A stretch of DNA of 64,000 nt from positions 46,745-110,744 of the forward strand of contig JAFRTG010000035.1 in the NCBI GenBank assembly GCA_017427265.1. The letters run 5' to 3'. The translations under genes and the position numbers were made by a program. This stretch comes from Oscillospiraceae bacterium. Lineage in GTDB: Bacteria; Bacillota; Clostridia; Oscillospirales; Ruminococcaceae. The notes under the pieces were generated by a model. The model was not told the DNA's origin and searched no databases. It saw only the letters and a program-made list of their open reading frames with translations. Shown here piece after piece: positions 1 to 8,596 of this stretch (positions are counted from its first letter, which is position 1; every line of letters begins with the position of its first letter).

Positions 1-977
1 AGGGAACGGTCACGCTCTACGAACGGGACGGTGCTTATCAGGTCAATGTGACGGACATGCAGCCGGACGGCGTCGGCGCACAGGCGCTTGCACTGCAGCA
101 GCGCCGTGAGAAGCTCTCAAAGCTCGGCTATTTTGCACCGGAGCGGAAACGTCCGGTTCCGCCCTTCCCGAAAAAAATCGGTATTGTAACATCCCGCAGC
201 GGTGCTGCTCTTCAGGACATGCTGCAGATTCTGCAGCGGCGTTATCCGATCGGATGCGTTTGTATTTATCCCGCTGTTGTTCAGGGAGAACAGGCGCCGC
301 AATCGGTCGCTGACGCCCTCCGTACAGCCGGTAATGACGGCTGTGACCTGATTCTGATGGGACGCGGCGGCGGTTCAAATGAGGATCTGTCTGCATTCCA
401 GTCTGAAGAGGTTGCAACCGCGGTTTTCCTGTCTCCTGTCCCAGTCATCAGTGCAGTCGGTCACGAAACCGATCACTGTATTGCAGATGAAGTTGCAGAT
501 CTGCGCGCACCGACGCCCTCTGCCGCAGCCGAACTGGCGGTTCCGGATTTGACGGAAATGTCTGCGGCTTTACGCGCGCTGCGTGAGCGCCTTGACCGTG
601 CAATGTCACGGATACTGGAATCGTCCGAAAATGCGCTCAATGCAGTACAGAACCGTCTGCAGAAGCAGAGCCCGGTACACAGCATACAAATGAAAACGGA
701 ACAGATCGCTGCCCGCTCAGCGCGTCTGGATCACGCAGTGCAGCAGCTGCTCAGCCAAAAAGAGCAGTCGCTTATGCTGCTGCTGAACCGGATTGAAGCG
801 GTCAGCCCGATCGCAGTGCTGCAGCGCGGTTATGCGCTGGTTTATCAGAATGATACGCTTGTACTGGATGCCGCACAGCTGAAATCCGGTGATACCTTGC
901 AGATTCATTTTGCAAAGGGCTCCGCATTTGCGGCCGTGACGGATATCCCGGAAGGAGAATCAACCCATGAAATTTGA
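1..977 (+). CDS. xseA: Exodeoxyribonuclease VII large subunit, 5' end missing
   Basis: Catalytic large subunit of exonuclease VII, which degrades single-stranded DNA to short oligonucleotides in repair and recombination. The reading frame is open from base 3, so the gene enters from the left edge and lacks its N-terminal OB-fold. What remains starts near the end of the OB-fold, with LSKLGYF and KKIGIVTS, then the conserved GRGGGSNEDL block and the VSAVGHETD motif, followed by a long coiled-coil segment and the C-terminal LQRGYALV stretch. These are hallmark motifs of the family. It overlaps xseB by 11 bases, so the two are translationally coupled. The GTG at 48 is internal and not a start. 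Confidence 0.96.
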   Translation, partial: GTVTLYERDGAYQVNVTDMQPDGVGAQALALQQRREKLSKLGYFAPERKRPVPPFPKKIGIVTSRSGAALQDMLQILQRRYPIGCVCIYPAVVQGEQAPQSVADALRTAGNDGCDLILMGRGGGSNEDLSAFQSEEVATAVFLSPVPVISAVGHETDHCIADEVADLRAPTPSAAAELAVPDLTEMSAALRALRERLDRAMSRILESSENALNAVQNRLQKQSPVHSIQMKTEQIAARSARLDHAVQQLLSQKEQSLMLLLNRIEAVSPIAVLQRGYALVYQNDTLVLDAAQLKSGDTLQIHFAKGSAFAAVTDIPEGESTHEI

Positions 978-1164
978 AGAAGGTATGCTTCAGCTCAGCG
1001 AAATCGCCGCCAGACTGGAAGAAGGCGGTCTGCCGCTTGAAGAAGCTGTAGCCCTCTACGGAAAAGGAGCGAAAATTGCCGATGCCTGCCGCAAGGAACT
1101 CGAACAGGCGAAGCTGACTGTATCTGAATTCGGAAAAAACGCCGGTGAACCGGCAAATATCTAA
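967..1164 (+). CDS. xseB: Exodeoxyribonuclease VII small subunit
   Basis: Small subunit of exonuclease VII, several copies of which bind the coiled coil of XseA. The protein has 65 residues, within the usual 60-85. The family signature is visible as FEEGMLQLSEIAARLEEG followed by PLEEAVALYGKG and a charged helix. The start ATG lies inside the xseA end and is preceded by GGAGAA, so it is coupled to xseA. The small downstream gap of 41 bases to dxs suggests continued cotranscription. Confidence 0.95.
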   Translation: MKFEEGMLQLSEIAARLEEGGLPLEEAVALYGKGAKIADACRKELEQAKLTVSEFGKNAGEPANI

Positions 1165-1205
1165 CACGGAACGGCAGACACAACATCTGCCGAACGGAGA
1201 AGAAA

Positions 1206-3116
1206 ATGAACAGAGAACGTCAAACACAAGCATATCCCCATCTCCTGCTGAATACACTGCAGCTGCCCGAAGGGCTCCGGAAACTGACGCTTGCACAGTG
1301 TAATGTGCTTTGCGCCGAGATCCGAAAGCTGCTGATTGATACTGTCCTGCAGACCGGCGGACATCTTGCATCCAATCTCGGCGTCGTCGAGCTGACGCTT
1401 GCCATTCACCGGAATTTTCATTCCCCGAAAGACAGGCTTGTCTGGGACGTCGGGCACCAGGCTTATGTACACAAAATTCTGACCGGACGCGCTGCCCGTT
1501 TGCCTGAACTCCGGCAGCAGGGCGGACTCGCCGGCTTCCCGAAGCCGTCAGAATCCGTCCATGACACATTTATCACAGGGCACAGCAGCACGGCTGTTTC
1601 TGCTGCTTTCGGTATGGCGGAAGCCATGCGTCTTTCCGGCGACACCGAACATTATGCAGTTGCAATCGTCGGTGACGGTGCAATGACCGGCGGCATGTTC
1701 TATGAAGGACTGAATAACGCCGGAAAAACAAAGTCAAACCTGATTGTCATTCTGAATGACAACAATCAGGCTATCTCCAAAAATGTCGGCGCTATTTCAA
1801 AATATCTCACAAAAATCCGCAGCAGCTCGGATTATGTCAAGGCAAAATGGAAGGTCGAAAGCGTAATCCGCAAGGCGCCGGCAATCGGCGATAAGCTCGC
1901 TGTCACACTGAAAAACACCAAGGACAAAATGCGCCATAATATTGTGCAGTCCACGATTTTCGAGGATCTCGGATTTGTGTATCTCGGACCGGTGGACGGT
2001 CATGATATCGAAGCGCTGGACGAGGCTCTGCAGGTTGCCAAAAGCTACCGCAGGCCTGTCGTTGTGCATGTCAATACAATCAAAGGCAAGGGTTACAAGC
2101 CTGCTGAGGACAATCCCGGCGAATATCACGGCGTCCCCCGCGTTGATCTGACGCATGCGGACATTGACCGCATTGATCTGGATGCAAAGGATCCGGAGCT
2201 CTCCATTGACGAATGCTACTCGACGGTTTTCGGCAAGCATCTTGCTGATCTCGGAAAACAGGATCAGAAAATCTGTGCAGTCACAGCTGCCATGAAATAC
2301 GGTACCGGCCTGCAGTTTTTCTACTCTGCATTTCCGGACAGATTCTATGATGTCGGCATTGCAGAGCAACATGCCGTGACCTTCTGTGCTGCACTTGCCT
2401 CAATGGGGAAAATCCCTGTATTTGCTGTATATTCAACCTTCCTGCAGCGCGGCTTCGACCAGCTTCTGCATGATACCGCGATTGCGGGCTATCATGTTGT
2501 ACTCGGTGTAGACCGCGCCGGTTTTGTCGGCGAGGACGGTGAGACACATCAGGGCATTTTTGATGTCCCGATGCTGTCATCCATTCCCGGCTGCGCAATC
2601 TACTCCCCTGCCAATTATGCAGAACTGATCTACTGCCTTGGAAGGGCGATTTATCAGGAAAAGGGACTGGCAGCAGTTCGGTATCCGCGCGGCAAGGAGA
2701 AAGAGCATTCTGTTCTGAAGCCGAACGGAGACTTTACGCATGAGGCAGGGACGGAAACGCTTGTGGTGACCTACGGAAGATTTTCCGAGTATGCTGCATC
2801 AGCAGTTGAAAAGCTGCATTCATCCGGCATTCCCTGCGGATTTCTGCGGCTGACCAAAATCTTCCCCATTCCGCAGGAAACGCTTGCAATCGCAGAAGGT
2901 TATCAGAACATCTGCTTCTTTGAGGAAAGCAGCAGAACCGGCGGCATCGGTGAAAAACTTGCGGCCAGCCTTATGATTTCAGGCTGGAAAGGCACGTTCC
3001 GATGTCGTGCTGTTGATGGGTTTGTACAGCAGGCATCGGTCAACACATGTCTTGCGGAAAACGGTCTGACCGAAGAGGACGTTCTGCAGGCAGTAAAGGA
3101 GCTCCGCAATGGCTGA
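1206..3116 (+). CDS. dxs: 1-deoxy-D-xylulose-5-phosphate synthase
   Basis: Thiamine-diphosphate enzyme that condenses pyruvate and glyceraldehyde-3-phosphate to DXP, the first step of the MEP isoprenoid pathway, and also supplies thiamine and pyridoxal precursors. It has 636 residues, the usual length. Visible are the N-terminal LASNLGVVELTLAIH block, the ThDP-binding GDGAMTGGM with downstream NDNNQAIS, the central transketolase pyrimidine domain with YDVGIAEQHAVTFCAALA (catalytic Glu), and the C-terminal transketolase domain. The start ATG has GGAG seven bases upstream. The end overlaps tlyA by eight bases. The xseB-dxs-tlyA-nadK order is a known clostridial arrangement. Confidence 0.97.
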   Translation: MNRERQTQAYPHLLLNTLQLPEGLRKLTLAQCNVLCAEIRKLLIDTVLQTGGHLASNLGVVELTLAIHRNFHSPKDRLVWDVGHQAYVHKILTGRAARLPELRQQGGLAGFPKPSESVHDTFITGHSSTAVSAAFGMAEAMRLSGDTEHYAVAIVGDGAMTGGMFYEGLNNAGKTKSNLIVILNDNNQAISKNVGAISKYLTKIRSSSDYVKAKWKVESVIRKAPAIGDKLAVTLKNTKDKMRHNIVQSTIFEDLGFVYLGPVDGHDIEALDEALQVAKSYRRPVVVHVNTIKGKGYKPAEDNPGEYHGVPRVDLTHADIDRIDLDAKDPELSIDECYSTVFGKHLADLGKQDQKICAVTAAMKYGTGLQFFYSAFPDRFYDVGIAEQHAVTFCAALASMGKIPVFAVYSTFLQRGFDQLLHDTAIAGYHVVLGVDRAGFVGEDGETHQGIFDVPMLSSIPGCAIYSPANYAELIYCLGRAIYQEKGLAAVRYPRGKEKEHSVLKPNGDFTHEAGTETLVVTYGRFSEYAASAVEKLHSSGIPCGFLRLTKIFPIPQETLAIAEGYQNICFFEESSRTGGIGEKLAASLMISGWKGTFRCRAVDGFVQQASVNTCLAENGLTEEDVLQAVKELRNG

Positions 3117-3843
3117 GCGGCTCGATACGGCGCTGACTGCACGCGGTCTCTGCAGCAGCCGCAACCGTGCGAAGACGCTGATCTCGGAAGGTCACGTAAC
3201 CGTCAACGGGATCGTCTGCATGAAGGCATCGCAAAAGATTATGCCGGATGATACGCTCTGCGTCACAGAAGCACTGCCCTTTGTCGGACGCGGCGGATAT
3301 AAGCTGCGGTATGCGCTCTCAGAATTTCAGATCAATCCGGAAGGCTTCTCCTGCCTTGACATCGGTGCCTCAACCGGCGGTTTTACGGACTGCCTGCTGC
3401 AAAACGGTGCAGCACATGTGATTGCAGTGGATGTCGGGCACGATCAGATTGCGCCTTCTCTTCGGGAGGATGCGCGTGTGACTGTTCTTGAGGGAACGGA
3501 TATCCGGCAGCTTCCGCCTGAAACAGACGGCCTTCCGGCTGATTTCATCTGCTGTGATGTATCCTTTATCTCACTTCGACAGATTATCCCCTGCCTGACC
3601 GCGCTGCTTCGGAAAGACGGCCAGGCTGTTCTGCTTGTCAAACCGCAGTTTGAGGCCGGCCGGAGTGCATTGAATAAAAACGGCATTGTCCGGGATGAAA
3701 AAATCCGGATGCAGGTTTTACGTGAAATCCGCGACTGCTGTGCACAGCACGGGCTTGTTCCCTGCGGTGAATGCGAATCGCCGATCAAAGGCGGAAGCGG
3801 AAACACGGAATTCCTATTATATATGAAAAGAGTACCGTCATGA
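3109..3843 (+). CDS. tlyA: TlyA-family rRNA 2'-O-methyltransferase
   Basis: Member of the TlyA/FtsJ family; characterised members 2'-O-methylate cytidines in 16S and 23S rRNA, and some also have haemolysin-like activity. The 244-residue protein has an N-terminal S4 RNA-binding domain (about residues 1-60, ending KIMPDDTLCV) and a Rossmann methyltransferase domain with the SAM-binding motif LDIGASTGGFTDCLL and DVSFISL. The ATG lies inside dxs. The stop codon overlaps the nadK start as ATGA. Whether both rRNA sites are modified in this organism cannot be told from sequence. Confidence 0.93.
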   Translation: MAERLDTALTARGLCSSRNRAKTLISEGHVTVNGIVCMKASQKIMPDDTLCVTEALPFVGRGGYKLRYALSEFQINPEGFSCLDIGASTGGFTDCLLQNGAAHVIAVDVGHDQIAPSLREDARVTVLEGTDIRQLPPETDGLPADFICCDVSFISLRQIIPCLTALLRKDGQAVLLVKPQFEAGRSALNKNGIVRDEKIRMQVLREIRDCCAQHGLVPCGECESPIKGGSGNTEFLLYMKRVPS

Positions 3844-4739
3844 TTTGTCTGATTTATCCGAACCTATCCAAGCCCAAGGCTATCGCTACTGCGAAGGAAA
3901 TCTGTGCAAGACTGACCGCGCTTCATGCCGGAATCCGTATGGAGCAGTCCCTCGCAGAGCTTTTCTCTGATATCCCCGAAATTGAATTCTGTCCGCCGGA
4001 AACAATAATGGATCGTGCTGATTTTGTCATTGCAATCGGCGGTGACGGCACCATCCTTCGCTGTGCCGGCCGTATTCTGAAAGATGCTGCCCGGCGCGGT
4101 ACGGAACCGGTCAGGCTGGTCGGCGTCAATACCGGCACACTTGGTTTTCTTGCAGCATTTGAAGCCACAGAGCTGGACATGCTGGATCGGCTGCAAAGCG
4201 GCAATTATTCCATTTCAAACCGTATGATGCTCAAAACAACAATCTGCGGCGGCGAGCACGACGGATTGACGAAGCATGCGATGAACGATATCTATGCATC
4301 CCGCATGAACGGCAGAATCTGTGATTTTGCTGTTTCTGTTGACGGATTCCAGATCGGTGTCTACCGCGCTGACGGCATTATTTTTTCGACACCGACAGGT
4401 TCTTCAGCCTATGCGCTTTCTGCGGGCGGCCCGGTGATGGAGCCCGATCTTTCTTTGATTGAGATGAATCTGGTCTGTCCGCACTCACTGTTTGCAAGAC
4501 CGATGCTGTTCGCTCCGCAGCGCGAAATCCGTGTGACGTACCGCGGCGTCGGTGACGGCGGTCTCAACGTCCACTCGGACGGTACGGAGATTGCTGTACT
4601 GCATAATGCACAATCCTTTACTGTTACGAAATCCGAGCAGTATATGCCGTTTGTGGACTGCAAGGGCTATGCGTTCTATGATGCACTGAACGGAAAACTG
4701 ATGCGGCCGCTCAAAAGCAAGCAGGATCCGGATGTATAA
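3840..4739 (+). CDS. nadK: NAD kinase
   Basis: Phosphorylates NAD to NADP using ATP or polyphosphate in the cytoplasm. I place the start at 3840 (MICLIYPNL), which forms an ATGA overlap with tlyA; the longer frame from 3771 would put about 23 non-conserved residues in front. The resulting 299 residues match the family. The diagnostic GGDGT motif is present (AIGGDGTILR), followed by GVNTGTLGFLA and the TPTGSSAYALSAGGP substrate region. It is part of the tightly packed housekeeping operon and lies 49 bases before argR. Confidence 0.95.
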   Translation: MICLIYPNLSKPKAIATAKEICARLTALHAGIRMEQSLAELFSDIPEIEFCPPETIMDRADFVIAIGGDGTILRCAGRILKDAARRGTEPVRLVGVNTGTLGFLAAFEATELDMLDRLQSGNYSISNRMMLKTTICGGEHDGLTKHAMNDIYASRMNGRICDFAVSVDGFQIGVYRADGIIFSTPTGSSAYALSAGGPVMEPDLSLIEMNLVCPHSLFARPMLFAPQREIRVTYRGVGDGGLNVHSDGTEIAVLHNAQSFTVTKSEQYMPFVDCKGYAFYDALNGKLMRPLKSKQDPDV

Positions 4740-4788
4740 AGAGTTAATTTCCGTCATATTTTCAGGACATTAAATGGAGGGCACGATC

Positions 4789-5229
4789 ATGCTCAACGCA
4801 AGACAGGAAATGATTTTGAAGCTGATTGAATCCAACGATATCAATACGCAGGAAATGCTGCGCGACCTGCTGGAGGAAAACGGCTTCTCCGTCACACAGG
4901 CCACAATCTCAAGAGATATCCGGCTGCTGAAGCTGCGCAAAAAGCGCACAGCGGCCGGAATCAGCTGTTACGTACAGGCGCCTTCCGTACCGCAGGCGCC
5001 GAACGGCTTGCTGAATGACGTTGTTGTCAAAATTGATTATGCGATGAATACTGTTGTTATCAGCTGCCATGCGGGTTCTGCGCAGGCGGCCTGTGCTGTT
5101 CTCGACCGGATGCAGCTTCCGGAGATTGTCGGAACAATCGCCGGTGACGATACGATTTTCATTCTGACGCGCTCGGAGGCAAGCGCAAAGCAGCTGATTC
5201 ATCTGCTTGAAACCCGTATCTGGGGGTAA
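4789..5229 (+). CDS. argR: Arginine repressor
   Basis: ArgR/AhrC-type transcription factor that binds arginine through its C-terminal domain and controls arginine synthesis and catabolism genes. A start at 4774 is possible, but the GGAGGG at 4776-4781 would then lie inside the coding sequence; it sits correctly before the ATG at 4789, giving 146 residues, a typical length. The N-terminal winged helix includes VTQATISRDIRLLKL, and the C-terminal half contains the arginine-binding hexamerisation region with TIAGDDTIFI. It lies directly before recN, an arrangement common in Firmicutes. Confidence 0.94.
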   Translation: MLNARQEMILKLIESNDINTQEMLRDLLEENGFSVTQATISRDIRLLKLRKKRTAAGISCYVQAPSVPQAPNGLLNDVVVKIDYAMNTVVISCHAGSAQAACAVLDRMQLPEIVGTIAGDDTIFILTRSEASAKQLIHLLETRIWG

Positions 5230-5232
5230 AAC

Positions 5233-6906
5233 ATGTTAAAGGAACTCACCATAGAAAATCTCGCTGTCATTGCATCAGCTCAGATTCCGCTTGAAAACGG
5301 CTTTAACGCATTTACCGGTGAAACCGGTGCCGGAAAATCAATTCTGATTCACGGAATTCAGGCTGTGCTCGGTCAGCGTACCAGTAAGGATCTGGTACGG
5401 ACCGGATGCAAAAAGGCTGTAATCACGGCACAGTTTTCTCCGATCTCCGAGGATACAAGAGCAGTGCTCGCAGAATACGGACAGCCTGCTGATGATAACG
5501 AATTGCTCTTGACACGCGAGATCTCGTCTGACGGCGGAAGCATCGGCAAAGTCAACGGAAAATCCGCTCCTGCAGCTTTGCTGCGTGCCCTTGGAGAAAC
5601 GCTTGTCAATATTCACGGACAGCATGACAATCAGATTTTGCTTCGCCCGGAACGGCATCTTGAGGTTCTGGACCGGTTCGGCAATGACCGAACATTGCTG
5701 CAGAGCTATCAGCAGGAGTTCCTTGCCTTGCAGAAAACTGCGCGTACACTCAGTCAGCTGAAAAAAACAGAGCAGGAGAAAATCCAGCGCTTAAAACAGC
5801 TGCAGGAATGTATTGCCGAAATCGGTGAGCTCGATCCGCAGCCGCAGGAGGATCGCCTGCTGGATGAGCAGTTTCATGCTGCATCACGCGCAGAAGAAAC
5901 CGCAGAACTTGCCGGCACGATCTCCAGAATGCTGACTGACGGCGACGAAAATATCTCAGATGCTTTGGCGATTGCCTGTGAACAGCTCGGCAGACTCGCT
6001 TCTGCCGACAGTCAGGCGGAATCTCTGCATGAGCGCTTGAAAGCACTCAATATAGAATTGCGTGACATTGCCGATGAAGTCAACGGATTTACAACCGGGA
6101 TGCTCTCCCCTGCTGAATTCCAGCGGCTTTCCGATCGCCGCAACGCTGTCAATACGCTCGCGCTGCAATATCATACGGATGCGGACGGCCTGCGGCAGAT
6201 CTATGAGGATGCCCTGAAAGAAGTCGAAGCAATTGAGACAGATTCCGACAACCTTCGGCGCCTGACCGATGAACGCAGTGAACGTCTGCACCGTGTTACA
6301 GAGCTGGCTAAACAGCTGACAGTACACCGGCAGAAGCTCGCAGAAGCGTTTTCGCGCCGCGTCGGTGAAGAACTCGCTTATCTGAATATGCCGCGTGTGC
6401 AGCTGTCCGTTTCTCTGACACAGGGAAAGCTGACCCCGAACGGCATGGATCATGCTGAATTTCTGATTTCCGCCAATCCCGGCGAGCCGCCGAAGCCCAT
6501 TGCGCAGATCGCATCCGGCGGCGAGCTTTCCCGCATGATGCTCGCACTGAAATCTGTTCTGGCTGAGCGCGATGCAATCCCCACACTGATTTTCGATGAA
6601 ATCGACACCGGCGTCAGCGGAAAGGCTGCACAAAAAATCGGTCTGAAGCTGCGTGAGCTTGCTGCGCATCATCAGGTAATCTGTGTCACACATCTGGCAC
6701 AGCTTGCGACACAGGCCAATCACCATCTTCTGATTGAAAAACACAGCACAGAAACTGCCACGAACACCGAAGTCACCGTACTTGACCGTGCCGCACGGAT
6801 TGAAGAAATCGCACGGATTATGGGCGGTGACGACCGTTCTGATCTGCTGCTGAAAACTGCTGAAGCTGCACTGGACGCTGCATCCGGCTCCGAGCATGCT
6901 TCATAA
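5233..6906 (+). CDS. recN: DNA repair protein RecN
   Basis: SMC-like ATPase acting early in double-strand break repair. The 557-residue protein begins MLKELTIENLAVI, has a Walker A motif GETGAGKS near residue 30, two coiled-coil arms in the middle, and a C-terminal head with the ABC signature IASGGELSRMMLALK and the Walker B segment TLIFDEIDTGVSG, followed by CVTHLAQLA. The start follows the argR stop by three bases, with GGGG just upstream, so translation is coupled. Length and motif order are normal. Confidence 0.97.
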   Translation: MLKELTIENLAVIASAQIPLENGFNAFTGETGAGKSILIHGIQAVLGQRTSKDLVRTGCKKAVITAQFSPISEDTRAVLAEYGQPADDNELLLTREISSDGGSIGKVNGKSAPAALLRALGETLVNIHGQHDNQILLRPERHLEVLDRFGNDRTLLQSYQQEFLALQKTARTLSQLKKTEQEKIQRLKQLQECIAEIGELDPQPQEDRLLDEQFHAASRAEETAELAGTISRMLTDGDENISDALAIACEQLGRLASADSQAESLHERLKALNIELRDIADEVNGFTTGMLSPAEFQRLSDRRNAVNTLALQYHTDADGLRQIYEDALKEVEAIETDSDNLRRLTDERSERLHRVTELAKQLTVHRQKLAEAFSRRVGEELAYLNMPRVQLSVSLTQGKLTPNGMDHAEFLISANPGEPPKPIAQIASGGELSRMMLALKSVLAERDAIPTLIFDEIDTGVSGKAAQKIGLKLRELAAHHQVICVTHLAQLATQANHHLLIEKHSTETATNTEVTVLDRAARIEEIARIMGGDDRSDLLLKTAEAALDAASGSEHAS

Positions 6907-6920
6907 AAAGGAGTGACGCA

Positions 6921-8081
6921 ATGGAACCGGAATACGAAGCAGCCATTTCCGGCAAAAAAAGAAGCAAACGACGATCTGAACGGCAGATTCGTTTTTCCGG
7001 CATTGACATCGTCAAGAATCTTGCGCTGCTGCTTGTGATCTGTATACACACGTTTCTCCACACGGGGTTCTACGGTACGCCGATCACAATGCAGTTCGGT
7101 GCTCCGCAGATTTTTCTGAGATGGATCGCATTCAACTGCGTTCCGCTGTTTATGATTACAACCGGCTTCCTGATGTGTCACAAGACGCTTTCGGCCGGGT
7201 ACTATCCGAAGATTATCCGCGTGCTGGTCATCTACGTCGTCATCAGTCTGGGCAATGTCATTTTCAATGTGTTCTATTACCACATGGATTATACCGCATG
7301 GCAGATTATCCGCGGCCTGTTCATGTATACGGACGCACACTACGGCTGGTATGTCGAATATTATTTCACGCTGTTTCTGCTGATTCCTTTTATCAATGCA
7401 GCATTTTTCGGATTGAAAAACAGAAAACAACGGCTGCTGATGGTCATGACTGCGTGCTTTCTGTTTGTGGTTGCGCCGACCTTCTATGTCGGCAATGACG
7501 TTTCAACGCAGATCCGGCCGTTCCCGGCTTTTTTTGTCCGCGGTTATCCGATTGCGTACTATCTGATCGGCGCTTTCGTCCGCGAATATCCGCCTTCACG
7601 GACTCGCCGCACAAAAATGCGTTTTCTGCTTTGGTTCCTGATCGCATGGATTCTGCTTTCCCTGACAACGATCTATCAGAGCATGATGAACAAGGAAAAC
7701 GGTTCCGTCTGGCTTTCCTGGCACTATGACGATTACGGCTCCTGGCCGGCCGTTCTGATGAGTGCAATGTTCTTTCTTTTGCTGTTTGATATCCGCATCC
7801 GAAGCCGGGCAATGACTGCTGTGCTTCAGCGTCTCAGCAATGCAACGTATCCTGCATATCTGATCTCATTTATCTTCGACGCAATATTTTATAAAAAACT
7901 GAATGCAACATATCCGACCGTTGTGACCAGATTTCAGCATGTAATTCCCGTAATTGCAAAGGTTTTTGCCTGCTCAATGCTATCCGGCCTTGTGATTCAG
8001 CTGCTGTATGAATTATGCGAGAAAAAGGCAAAGCAATTTATTCACAATGACCGAATGCGTTCATACAATGCCAGACAATAG
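6921..8081 (+). CDS. Membrane acyltransferase (acyltransferase 3 family)
   Basis: Integral membrane protein of 386 residues belonging to the acyltransferase 3 (OafA/WecH-like) group, which usually O-acetylates cell-surface polysaccharides or lipids. The N-terminal 30 residues are basic (KKRSKRRSERQIRF) and cytoplasmic. Then comes the family start FSGIDIVKNLALLLVICIH, with the conserved His in the first membrane helix, and about ten hydrophobic segments. The ATG has AAGGAGTG eight bases upstream and lies 14 bases after recN, so it may share the operon mRNA, ending at the strong terminator at its stop codon. The acceptor is unknown. Confidence 0.85.
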   Translation: MEPEYEAAISGKKRSKRRSERQIRFSGIDIVKNLALLLVICIHTFLHTGFYGTPITMQFGAPQIFLRWIAFNCVPLFMITTGFLMCHKTLSAGYYPKIIRVLVIYVVISLGNVIFNVFYYHMDYTAWQIIRGLFMYTDAHYGWYVEYYFTLFLLIPFINAAFFGLKNRKQRLLMVMTACFLFVVAPTFYVGNDVSTQIRPFPAFFVRGYPIAYYLIGAFVREYPPSRTRRTKMRFLLWFLIAWILLSLTTIYQSMMNKENGSVWLSWHYDDYGSWPAVLMSAMFFLLLFDIRIRSRAMTAVLQRLSNATYPAYLISFIFDAIFYKKLNATYPTVVTRFQHVIPVIAKVFACSMLSGLVIQLLYELCEKKAKQFIHNDRMRSYNARQ

Positions 8082-8115
8082 CCCGTACAGCAGCTTTGTA
8101 CGGGCTATTGTTATG
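8077..8115 (+). terminator. Intrinsic terminator after the acyltransferase gene
   Basis: Perfect 13-bp inverted repeat (arms 8077-8089 and 8097-8109, loop of seven) overlapping the stop codon, followed by GTTATGT. It probably ends the xseA-to-acyltransferase transcript. The U tract is weak. Confidence 0.75.
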
Positions 8116-8196
8116 TCAAAACGCATAATTACGTGTTCCGTTTGCTGTGCATAATACCAAAAATAAATCGAAAGTAAAAAGAATGATAAAAAACAG

Positions 8197-8225
8197 TTGA
8201 CACTGTACCGCATTCATGCTATGAT
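8197..8225 (+). promoter_or_regulatory. Sigma-A promoter for the 73-residue protein
   Basis: TTGACA at 8197-8202, 17-bp spacer and TATGAT at 8220-8225: nearly perfect. It lies about 73 bases before the small gene at 8298. The rest of the 216-base gap before that gene shows only AT-rich sequence upstream of this promoter. Confidence 0.85.
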
Positions 8226-8297
8226 AAAAATATAGTTGAACTCCATTTTTGAAATTGTGTTGCTGAGATAAACCGAAATGCAGCGGAGGTCATAGAT

Positions 8298-8519
8298 ATG
8301 ACGATTGAGTTAACGCATGAACAAGCCGTTGTTCTTTCAGATCTTCTTTACAGAATCAGTGAGAAGGAAGAATATTACGAGGATATTGCGGAACAGTTTG
8401 TGCTGTGGATCATCGAAGCACAGCTTGATAAAAAGCTCGATGAACCGTTCCGGAAAAACTATATAGAGCTCGTGAAGGAAAGCCGGGATCATGTCAGAAA
8501 TCATTATCCCAACGGGTAA
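8298..8519 (+). CDS. Small acidic protein of unknown function
   Basis: I do not recognise this 73-residue protein. It begins MTIELTHEQAVVLSDLLYR and is predicted by eye to be mostly helical and acidic, with no Cys, no signal peptide and no membrane segment. A good GGAGGT lies eight bases before the ATG, and a near-consensus promoter stands upstream, so it is very probably expressed. The next gene starts 77 bases downstream with no clear terminator between them, so it may be cotranscribed with the dockerin-serpin. A regulatory or adaptor role is possible but unsupported. Confidence 0.8.
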   Translation: MTIELTHEQAVVLSDLLYRISEKEEYYEDIAEQFVLWIIEAQLDKKLDEPFRKNYIELVKESRDHVRNHYPNG

Positions 8520-8596
8520 ATTGCAGGAGCACTTTTCTGAAATGGGAGTAAGCGTAAAACATGCCGAGTTTCTGTCGTGAAAGGGAGGGATTGATT

